This document shows positions 8,981 to 15,741 of a stretch of DNA of 64,000 nt, one piece after another. Within the stretch, counting starts at the first letter, position 1. Each line of letters begins with the position of its first letter. Below the pieces are notes generated by a model. The model was not told where the DNA came from. It did not search any database and saw nothing but the letters and a program-made list of their open reading frames with translations. This DNA comes from Paucibacter sp. TC2R-5 (GTDB lineage Bacteria > Pseudomonadota > Gammaproteobacteria > Burkholderiales > Burkholderiaceae_C). The position numbers were made by a program, and so were the translations under genes. The DNA lies in assembly GCF_025717605.1 (NCBI RefSeq), contig NZ_JAJIRQ010000008.1:62001-126000 (forward strand), given 5' to 3'.

Positions 8981-9790
8981 ATGAAATTGATCGTCAATGG
9001 CTTTGAAGCCTTTGCCTATACCGGCGGCAAGCCGCTGGACCCCGCCCTGCCCGCCATCGTCTTTATTCACGGTGCGCTCAATGACCACAGCGTCTGGACC
9101 TTGCTGGCACGCTGGTTCGCCCACCGTGGGCATGCGGTGTTAGCGGTCGATCTGCCCGGCCATGGGCGCAGCGCCGGGCCGGTCTTGAACAGCATTGCCG
9201 ACTTGGCCGATTGGGTCTGGGCCTTGCTTGACGCCGCTGGCGTTCCGCAAAAGGCGGCGCTGGTCGGCCACAGCATGGGCTCGCTGATTGCGCTGGAGGC
9301 AGCGGCCCGCCAGCCTGCGCGAGCCAGCCATCTGGCGCTGCTGGCCACGGCCTATCCGATGAAGGTCTCGGAAGCCTTGCTGAACACGGCGGCAGCGCAG
9401 CCCGACAAGGCGATCGCCATGGTCAATCAATTCTCCTTCTCGAGCTGGGCCAGCAAGCCGTCTTACCCGGGGCCGGGCGCTTGGCTGCAAGGCGGCGAAA
9501 TGGCACTCAAGCGCCGCATCCAGGGCCGGCAAACAGAGGTCAATCTGTTCGAGCATGACTTCAGGCTTTGCGATGCCTACAGCGGCGGCTTGGAAGCGGC
9601 AGCCAAAGTGAAAGCACCCAGCACCTTGATCCTGGGCGCGCGCGACCAGATGACGGCGCCCAAGCAGAGCAAGACGCTGGCCGAAGCACTGCCTAGCGCC
9701 AAGACCGTCATGCTGCCCGCTGGCCACTCCTTGATGAGCGAAGTGCCGGATGCCTTGCTGGCAGCACTGCGCGTCGCGCTGAAGGCATAG
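8981..9790 (+). CDS. Alpha/beta-fold hydrolase
   Basis: 269-residue single-domain serine hydrolase. The oxyanion region is FIHGALNDHSVW (28-39), the nucleophile elbow GHSMG puts Ser at residue 98, the acid is likely the Asp in LILGARDQMTAPK, and the base is the His in LPAGHSLMSEVP. There is no signal peptide, so it is cytoplasmic. The substrate is unknown. Its position 12 bp behind the MetY-like gene suggests a role around acylated homoserine or thioester chemistry, but that is only context. A gap of 10 bp separates its stop from the convergent tdh-like gene. Confidence 0.85.
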   Translation: MKLIVNGFEAFAYTGGKPLDPALPAIVFIHGALNDHSVWTLLARWFAHRGHAVLAVDLPGHGRSAGPVLNSIADLADWVWALLDAAGVPQKAALVGHSMGSLIALEAAARQPARASHLALLATAYPMKVSEALLNTAAAQPDKAIAMVNQFSFSSWASKPSYPGPGAWLQGGEMALKRRIQGRQTEVNLFEHDFRLCDAYSGGLEAAAKVKAPSTLILGARDQMTAPKQSKTLAEALPSAKTVMLPAGHSLMSEVPDALLAALRVALKA

Positions 9791-9800
9791 GCACTAGGAA

Positions 9801-10754
9801 TTAGGCCAAGCCCAATATCGGCCGCAGCTCTTTGAGCATGTCGGTCGTCATCGCGCGCAGGTCGTACTTGAGCTGCCAGCCCCAGTCGCGCACGGCCTCG
9901 CTGTCGTCGATGCGCTGCGGCCAGCTGGCGGCAATCGCTTGGCGGAAGTCCGGCGCATAGCTGATCTCGAAGCCCGGAATCTGCAGCGCGATCTCGGCCG
10001 CAATCTCGGCCGGCGTGAAGCTGACGCCGGCCAGGTTGTAGCTGCCGCGCTGCTTGATGTTTTCTGCCGGCGCTTCCATCAACTCGATCGTCGCCCGCAA
10101 GGAGTCGGCCATATACATCATCGGCAAGCCCTGACCCTGTTCCAGGAAACAGCTGTACTTGCCGGTCTTCAGCGCTGAGTGAAAGATCTCGATCGCGTAG
10201 TCGGTGGTGCCGCCGCCCGGGGGGGTCTTGTAGCTGATCAGGCCGGGGTAACGCAGGCTGCGCACATCGACGCCGTGATTCTTGTGATACCAGGCGCACC
10301 AGCGCTCGCCCGCCAGCTTGGAGATGCCGTAGATGGTGGTGGGGTCCATCACCGTGGTCTGCGGTGTATCCAGCGCCGGCGTCGACGGGCCGAACGCGGC
10401 GATCGAGCTGGGCCAGAAGATGCGGTCCAGCTTTTGCGTGCGCGCCAGCTCCAGCACATTCAGCAGTCCCTTCATGTTCAGGTCCCAGGCCCACATTGGG
10501 TGCTTCTCGCCGGTCGCAGACAGGGCTGCGGCCAGGTGATAGATCTGCGTGATGCTGTGGCGCTTGACCACGGTGGCCAGCGCCGCCGCATCGGTCACGT
10601 CCAGCATTTCATGCGTCAGCTGAGGCACGCGGCCTTCGGGCGCCAGATCGCTGGTGATGATGTTGGCGTCGCCGTGGCGCAGCGCCAGTTCCTGGGCCAG
10701 CTCGGAGCCGATTTGGCCGTTGGCGCCGATGATCAGAATCTTGGTGGTGCTCAT
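9801..10754 (-). CDS. tdh: SDR-type L-threonine 3-dehydrogenase
   Basis: 317-residue extended short-chain dehydrogenase/epimerase-fold protein. NAD-binding glycines lie in IIGANGQIGSELAQE (8-22), and the catalytic pair is Tyr142 and Lys146 in IYGISKLAGE. The family resembles UDP-galactose 4-epimerase. Placed 13 bp after kbl it is best read as the epimerase-like threonine dehydrogenase known from Cupriavidus and Flavobacterium, which oxidises L-threonine to 2-amino-3-ketobutyrate. It is not the zinc-dependent MDR enzyme of E. coli. The alternative, a sugar epimerase, is less likely given the neighbour. Confidence 0.88.
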   Translation of the reverse strand: MSTTKILIIGANGQIGSELAQELALRHGDANIITSDLAPEGRVPQLTHEMLDVTDAAALATVVKRHSITQIYHLAAALSATGEKHPMWAWDLNMKGLLNVLELARTQKLDRIFWPSSIAAFGPSTPALDTPQTTVMDPTTIYGISKLAGERWCAWYHKNHGVDVRSLRYPGLISYKTPPGGGTTDYAIEIFHSALKTGKYSCFLEQGQGLPMMYMADSLRATIELMEAPAENIKQRGSYNLAGVSFTPAEIAAEIALQIPGFEISYAPDFRQAIAASWPQRIDDSEAVRDWGWQLKYDLRAMTTDMLKELRPILGLA

Positions 10755-10767
10755 TGAAATTGCTTAT

Positions 10768-11976
10768 TCAGGCGGTTTTGATCAGACCCAGCTCAAGGCC
10801 GGCTTGGGTGAAGGCGGCAACCGCTTGCTCCAGTTGCTCGCGCGAATGCCCGGCCGACACCTGCACGCGGATGCGCGCCTGACCCTTGGGCACGACGGGG
10901 AAGAAGAAACCAACGGCGTAGATGCCTAACTCCAAGATCCGTGCACTGAGCTTTTGCGCCAGCACCGCGTCGTGCACCATGATGGGCACGATCGGATGGG
11001 TGCCCGGCTTGATCTCGAAACCGGCTGCCTGGATGGCCTCGCGGAAGTAAGCGGTGTTGGCTTCGAGCTTGTCGCGCAGCGCGGTCGAGCCTTCCAGCAG
11101 ATCAAGCACGGCAATCGAGGCGCCGACGATGCTGGGCGCCACCGTGTTAGAGAACAGATAGGGGCGCGAACGCTGGCGCAGCAACTCAATCACCTCGCGC
11201 CGGCCGGTGGTGAAGCCGCCCGAGGCGCCACCCAAAGCCTTGCCCAAGGTACCGGTGATGATGTCTATCTTGCCGAACACATCGCGGTATTCATGCGTGC
11301 CGCGGCCAGTCTTGCCGACAAAGCCGCTGGCATGGCATTCGTCAATGCCCAAGAGCGCGCCGTAGCGGTCGGTGATCTCGCGGATCTTGTCGAGCTGGGC
11401 AATCGTGCCGTCCATCGAGAACACACCGTCGGTGAAGACCAGGGTGAAGCGCGCACCGGCTTCTTTGGCTTCGATCAGGCAACGCTCCAGGTCGGCCATA
11501 TCGTTGTGCTTGTAGCGAAAGCGCTTGGCCTTGCACAGGCGGATGCCGTCGATAATGGACGCATGGTTCAGCTCGTCGCTGATGATGGCGTCTTGCTCGC
11601 CCAGCAGCGGCTCGAACAGGCCGCCATTGGCATCAAAAGCGGCCGCGTAAAGAATGGTGTCCTCGGTGCCCAGGAAGCGCGCCAGGCGTTGCTCCAAGGT
11701 CTTGTGCAGGTCTTGCGTGCCGCAGATGAAGCGCACCGACGAGAGCCCGTAGCCATGGGTGCGCAAAGCTTCGTGGGCGGCCTCAATCACCTGCGGGTGG
11801 GAGGACAGGCCGAGATAGTTGTTGGCACAGAGATTGATCACCTCGCGGCCATCTGCGGTGTGCACCAGTGAACCTTGCGGACCGGTGATGACGCGCTCGC
11901 TCTTGTACAGGCCGGCGGCGCGAATGCCCTCCAGCTCGGTGTTCAGGTGGGCATAGAAGTCAGCGGCATTGTTCAT
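10768..11976 (-). CDS. kbl: Glycine C-acetyltransferase (2-amino-3-ketobutyrate CoA ligase)
   Basis: PLP enzyme of the alpha-oxoamine synthase family. With CoA it cleaves 2-amino-3-ketobutyrate to glycine and acetyl-CoA. The 402-residue product has the PLP lysine K246 in TGTLGKALGGASGG, the SVRFICGTQDLHKTLE block at 80-95 and the Asp-Glu-Cys-His motif at 212-215. The ATG at 11976 is chosen because AGGAG lies seven bases upstream. The longer upstream frame has no family similarity. It forms an operon with the threonine dehydrogenase and diverges from the XRE-cupin regulator across a 94-bp gap holding a strong palindrome. Confidence 0.95.
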   Translation of the reverse strand: MNNAADFYAHLNTELEGIRAAGLYKSERVITGPQGSLVHTADGREVINLCANNYLGLSSHPQVIEAAHEALRTHGYGLSSVRFICGTQDLHKTLEQRLARFLGTEDTILYAAAFDANGGLFEPLLGEQDAIISDELNHASIIDGIRLCKAKRFRYKHNDMADLERCLIEAKEAGARFTLVFTDGVFSMDGTIAQLDKIREITDRYGALLGIDECHASGFVGKTGRGTHEYRDVFGKIDIITGTLGKALGGASGGFTTGRREVIELLRQRSRPYLFSNTVAPSIVGASIAVLDLLEGSTALRDKLEANTAYFREAIQAAGFEIKPGTHPIVPIMVHDAVLAQKLSARILELGIYAVGFFFPVVPKGQARIRVQVSAGHSREQLEQAVAAFTQAGLELGLIKTA

Positions 11977-12010
11977 TGAAGGTCTCCTGATGCACAATTC
12001 GTTAAATTGG

Positions 12011-12037
12011 ACGTTGTTCGATATATCGAACCAACGT
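12011..12037. promoter_or_regulatory. Palindromic operator candidate between kbl and XRE-cupin gene
   Basis: The core gttcgatatatcgaac (12016-12031) is a perfect 16-bp palindrome. The flanks acgtt (11-15) and aacgt (33-37) extend the symmetry, offset by one extra base. It sits 35 bp ahead of kbl and 34 bp ahead of the regulator gene, an ideal place for autorepression and control of both divergent units. Confidence 0.65.
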
Positions 12038-12070
12038 GCAGTATCCAAGATTACTGATCCGAGGTCAAGT

Positions 12071-12652
12071 ATGTCCGCACCCACCATAGACAGTCTAGAG
12101 CCGCCCAAAGTCGGCGCTACTTTGCAGGCTTTACGTCAGGCGCAGGGTTTGTCGCTGGACGAGCTATCCCGCCGCGCGGGTGTCAGCAAGTCGATGCTGT
12201 CGCAGATCGAACGTAACCAGGCCAACCCGACCGTCGCCGTGGTCTGGCGGCTGGCGAATGCATTGCGGGTCGAGATGTCCGAACTTTTGGGAGGCGAACG
12301 GCCGGCAGCTCCGGCGATCGAGCGGGTCGCCGCACATTCGATTCCGAGCATGAGCAGCCCGGACGGGCTGTGCCAGCTTCGCATCCTGGGTCCGATTGAC
12401 CTGGCGGGTCAGTTCGAGTGGTATCAGCTGACGATAGAGCCGGGCGGCGCCTTGGACTCGGCCGCCCATGAGCCAGGCTCGCGTGAGCACTTGAGCGTGC
12501 TCAGCGGCAGCCTGGAGATCAGCGCCGGCGGCAGCAGCCAGAACTTGCTTGGCGGGGAAACTGCCCGTTATGCGGTGGACGGGCCACACTCGATTCGCAA
12601 TAAATCAGCCACCGAAGCGGCGGTGGCCTTGTTGGTGGTGCTACACCCCTAA
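12071..12652 (+). CDS. XRE-family regulator with C-terminal cupin
   Basis: 193-residue transcription factor. A helix-turn-helix of the XRE/HTH_3 type covers about residues 15-70 (LSLDELSRRAGVSKSMLSQI), followed by a small cupin-2 domain at about 110-190, the layout of PuuR-like metabolite-sensing repressors. GAGG lies six bases before the ATG at 12071. An in-frame start about 100 bp earlier would run through the operator and is unlikely. It diverges from kbl-tdh, so control of threonine degradation is the obvious guess. The ligand is unknown. Its 3' end overlaps the convergent BrkB gene by 12 bp. Confidence 0.9.
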   Translation: MSAPTIDSLEPPKVGATLQALRQAQGLSLDELSRRAGVSKSMLSQIERNQANPTVAVVWRLANALRVEMSELLGGERPAAPAIERVAAHSIPSMSSPDGLCQLRILGPIDLAGQFEWYQLTIEPGGALDSAAHEPGSREHLSVLSGSLEISAGGSSQNLLGGETARYAVDGPHSIRNKSATEAAVALLVVLHP

Positions 12653-13876
12653 GAGATGGGCCAGACTGATTTTTTCCCAATCGCTGCGCTGCCATAGCGG
12701 CGCCAAGGCGGTTGAACGCTGCGCCAGGCAGGCATTCAACAAGGGCGCCGCCGGCGTCTGCTCCGGCACCACCAAAAGCACCAAGCGCTGGGCGCCGCTT
12801 TCTTCGAGCCGGGCAATCAGGTCGAGATCGCCCAGCTGATCCAGCACCGGTTCCAGCTGCAGCGGGTCAATGCGCAATCGTCGCGCCAGCCCCAAGCTGC
12901 TGGCGCCACCCTCGCCGAGTTGCTGGCTCAGGCGCAACTCGCGCAAGACACCCAAGCTCAACTCCAGGCTCAAGCCGGGCACATCGGGGCGACGCAACAT
13001 GCCGCTGCTCAAGCTGGGCGCATTGGCGGCCAGCAAGGCGCCCAATAAAACGATCACCCAACCCGAATAGAGCCAGACCAGAAAAATTGGCACGGTCGCA
13101 AAAGCGCCGTAAAGCGTTGAGAAGGTCGGCACCGACTTGAAATACCAGGCCAGCACGCTCTTGGCCAAGTTAAAACCCAAGGCTACAAACACACCGCCGG
13201 CCAAGGCATGGCGCCAACGCACCACCGTGTTGGGCACGTAATGAAACAGCGCGGCCACGCCGCAAGCCATCACCAACAACTCGATGGCATTGAACATCAC
13301 ACCGACACTGAAGGGCAGTGTGGTGAAGTAATCATGCCCCGTGGTCACGGCATAACTGGTGAGTGCCAAGCTCCCGCCCAGCAGCAATGGCCCCAGGGTC
13401 AAGCTAGCCCAGTAGACCAAGACGCGCTGCGCCATGGGCCTGGGCCGCTGCACGCGCCAGATCGAGTTCAAGGTGCGATCTATGGTCAGCATCAAGGCCA
13501 GCGCAGAAAAGCCCAAGAAGACCAGGCCGACGGCGCCGAGCCGGTTCGCCTTGGACGCGAACTGGGTCAAGGCGCCCAAGACGGGCTTGGCAATATTGGC
13601 CGGAATCAAGCTCTTGACGAAGTACTGCTCCAAGGCCGCTTGAAAGGATGCGAAGATCGGAAAGGCCGTGAACAAGGCCAGCATCACCGTCAACAGCGGC
13701 ACCAAGGAAATCAAGGTGGTGAAGGTCAAGCTCCCGGCGGTGAGACCCAGATGCCCCTCCCGAAAACGCAGCCGCAGGCTTTGCACGGTCTGCCGCCAAG
13801 GCCAGCGATTGAGGGTCGAAATCAGCAGTCGAAGCCAGCTCTTCAGGTCGAGCTTTTCAGTGGAGAGATTGCGCAT
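12641..13876 (-). CDS. YihY/BrkB family inner-membrane protein
   Basis: 411-residue protein of the BrkB (formerly ribonuclease BN) family. A six-helix membrane domain at about residues 35-285 (GLTAGSLTFTTLISLVPLLTVML, then LAGGVFVALGFNLAKSVLAWYF) is followed by a soluble C-terminal region that looks like a winged-helix extension common in betaproteobacteria. Biochemical function is not settled; the old tRNA-processing name is not supported for this family. The ATG at 13876 opens the conserved sequence MRNLSTEK. Upstream codons in this frame run antisense through the next gene and are rejected. The start codon lies inside an inverted repeat shared with the divergent DUF2069 gene. Confidence 0.87.
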   Translation of the reverse strand: MRNLSTEKLDLKSWLRLLISTLNRWPWRQTVQSLRLRFREGHLGLTAGSLTFTTLISLVPLLTVMLALFTAFPIFASFQAALEQYFVKSLIPANIAKPVLGALTQFASKANRLGAVGLVFLGFSALALMLTIDRTLNSIWRVQRPRPMAQRVLVYWASLTLGPLLLGGSLALTSYAVTTGHDYFTTLPFSVGVMFNAIELLVMACGVAALFHYVPNTVVRWRHALAGGVFVALGFNLAKSVLAWYFKSVPTFSTLYGAFATVPIFLVWLYSGWVIVLLGALLAANAPSLSSGMLRRPDVPGLSLELSLGVLRELRLSQQLGEGGASSLGLARRLRIDPLQLEPVLDQLGDLDLIARLEESGAQRLVLLVVPEQTPAAPLLNACLAQRSTALAPLWQRSDWEKISLAHLLGV

Positions 13877-13897
13877 GCTGGCTATGATGCCAGCATG
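13874..13897. promoter_or_regulatory. Inverted repeat spanning both divergent start codons, with -10-like centre
   Basis: Arms catgctggc (13874-13882) and gccagcatg (13889-13897) are perfect complements around the centre tatgat. The left arm ends in the BrkB start codon and the right arm in the DUF2069 start codon. TATGAT at 13883-13888 fits a -10 element whose start site would fall on the A of the ATG at 13895, implying a leaderless mRNA. No good -35 is visible. Confidence 0.45.
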
Positions 13898-14332
13898 TCT
13901 GCCTCTCACTCCCAGAATCCGCCCTCCCCGGCTGAGCCGCTGCGCACCCAAGCCAGCTCGCGCGAAGCGTTTTCCCGCAACCTGGCACTCGCGGCCTTGA
14001 TCGCCCTTTTTCTCTTGAGCGTAGCCTGGGAGCTCTGGTTGGCGCCGACCGGCCGGGGCACCCTGGCCATCAAGGCCCTGCCTTTGCTGGTGCCCATGGC
14101 GGGTTTGTGGCGCTACCGGCTCTACACCTTCCGCTGGCTCAGCTTGATGATCTGGCTCTACTTTGCCGAGGGTGCGGTGCGCGCCGCCAGTGAAAGCGGC
14201 ATAGGCATGTGGCTGGCCATTGCCGAGGTGCTCTTGAGCGTATTGATCTTTGTCGCTTGCGCAATGCAGGTCAGGCTGCGCCTGGCTGCGGCCAAAGCCC
14301 ACACCGCAGCGGCCAATGCCCAGCCAAGCTGA
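13895..14332 (+). CDS. DUF2069 membrane protein
   Basis: 145-residue protein of the DUF2069 family, with four predicted membrane helices at about residues 30-48, 54-70, 76-95 and 105-125. The family is widespread in beta- and gammaproteobacteria and has no known function. The start is set by the ATG at 13895, 18 bp from the divergent BrkB start. No Shine-Dalgarno is present, which fits leaderless translation. Its 3' end overlaps the following flavoprotein gene by 17 bp, so the two are likely co-transcribed. Confidence 0.85.
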   Translation: MSASHSQNPPSPAEPLRTQASSREAFSRNLALAALIALFLLSVAWELWLAPTGRGTLAIKALPLLVPMAGLWRYRLYTFRWLSLMIWLYFAEGAVRAASESGIGMWLAIAEVLLSVLIFVACAMQVRLRLAAAKAHTAAANAQPS

Positions 14333-15728
14333 ATTTCTGCAAGCGTTGCGCGGCGTCCTTGGCGAGGCCGGTTTGCTGTGCGAGGGCGACCTCAGCAATT
14401 ACGAGCAGGACTGGCGCCGCCGCTATGAAGGTCGCGCGCTGGCGGTTGCCAGACCGGCCGACACGGCCCAAGTGGCCGCCGTCGTCAAGCTCTGCGCGGC
14501 CTACGGGGTCGGCCTGGTGCCGCAAGGCGGCAACACCGGCTTGGTAGGTGGCTCGACGCCCGATGCGTCTGGCGAGCAACTGCTGCTCAGTTTGTGCCGC
14601 ATGAAGCAAGTGCGGGCCATAGACGCTGCCAATCTGACCATGACGGTCGACGCCGGCTGTGTGCTGCAAGTGGTGCAGGACGCAGCCGCAGAACAAGGCC
14701 TGCTCTTCCCCTTGAGCCTGGCTTCGGAGGGCTCCTGCACGATAGGCGGCAACCTCGCCAGCAACGCCGGGGGCACGCAGGTATTGCGTTACGGCAACGC
14801 ACGTGATTTGTGCCTAGGGCTTGAAGTAGTGACAGCCGACGGGGATATCTGGAACGGTTTGTCAGGCCTACGCAAAGACAATACCGGCTACGACCTGCGC
14901 CACCTTTTTGTCGGCAGCGAAGGCACGCTGGGCGTGATCACCGCCGCCACCCTGAAGCTCTACCCCCGCCCCAAGGCGCAAACGACGGCGCTGGCGGCAT
15001 GCGACTCATTGGACGCGGCCGTGCAATTGCTGGTCCTGGCGCAAAGCCGCGCCGGCGCAAGCCTGAGTGGCTTTGAAGTGATGAATGCGGTGTCGCTGGG
15101 CTTGGTGAAAAAACATTTCCCGCAACTGCAGCAGTCCTTGGCCCTCAGTCCCTGGACGGTCTTGCTGGAGCTGTCAGACACCGAAAGTGAAGCCCATGCC
15201 AGCGCCATGTTCGAAAGCTTGCTGGAGGCCGCCTTGCAGGCCGGTGTGATCAGCGACGCGGCGGTGGCTGCCAGCCAGGCGCAATCGCAGGCGATGTGGC
15301 ATTTGCGCGAGTCGATACCGCTCGCTCAGGCGCAAGAAGGGCTGAACGTCAAGCACGACATCGCCCTGCCTGTCTCGGCAATCCCGAGTTTTGTGTCCGG
15401 CACCGACACGACCTTGAAGGCGGTTTTTGCCGGGGTTCGTCTGGTCAACTTTGGCCATCTCGGCGACGGCAATCTGCACTACAACGTGCAAGCGCCAGAG
15501 GGCGTGCCGGCCAAGGATTTTTTGAGCCAGCATGAAGTGGCCATCAAGCAAATCGTCTATGACGCAGTAGCCGCACATGGCGGCTCATTTTCGGCCGAAC
15601 ATGGCATAGGCCAATTGAAGCGCGCAGAACTGGCCGCACGCAAAGACCCGGTCGCCTTGCACATGATGCACGCCATCAAAAAAGCCCTCGACCCCAAGGG
15701 CTTGATGAATCCGGGCCGTATGCTTTGA
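14316..15728 (+). CDS. FAD-linked D-2-hydroxyacid (D-2-hydroxyglutarate/D-lactate type) dehydrogenase
   Basis: 470-residue GlcD/DLD-family flavoprotein. The PCMH-type FAD-binding domain spans about 35-215 with LVPQGGNTGLVGGSTPDASG, and a C-terminal FAD-oxidase domain carries the metal and substrate motif NFGHLGDGNLHYNV and SAEHGIGQLKR. It oxidises a D-2-hydroxyacid and passes electrons to a quinone or electron-transfer flavoprotein. Similarity is nearest the D-2-hydroxyglutarate dehydrogenase branch, which is linked to serine synthesis by SerA, but D-lactate cannot be excluded. The ATG at 14316 fits the conserved start MPSQAEFLQALR and overlaps the end of DUF2069. Confidence 0.88.
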   Translation: MPSQAEFLQALRGVLGEAGLLCEGDLSNYEQDWRRRYEGRALAVARPADTAQVAAVVKLCAAYGVGLVPQGGNTGLVGGSTPDASGEQLLLSLCRMKQVRAIDAANLTMTVDAGCVLQVVQDAAAEQGLLFPLSLASEGSCTIGGNLASNAGGTQVLRYGNARDLCLGLEVVTADGDIWNGLSGLRKDNTGYDLRHLFVGSEGTLGVITAATLKLYPRPKAQTTALAACDSLDAAVQLLVLAQSRAGASLSGFEVMNAVSLGLVKKHFPQLQQSLALSPWTVLLELSDTESEAHASAMFESLLEAALQAGVISDAAVAASQAQSQAMWHLRESIPLAQAQEGLNVKHDIALPVSAIPSFVSGTDTTLKAVFAGVRLVNFGHLGDGNLHYNVQAPEGVPAKDFLSQHEVAIKQIVYDAVAAHGGSFSAEHGIGQLKRAELAARKDPVALHMMHAIKKALDPKGLMNPGRML

Positions 15729-15741
15729 GCTAAGGCGATGC

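Noticed and set aside
13877-14398. Long N-terminal extension of the BrkB-family gene
   Set aside because: The extra 174 codons are antisense to DUF2069 and the flavoprotein gene and show no membrane or domain pattern.
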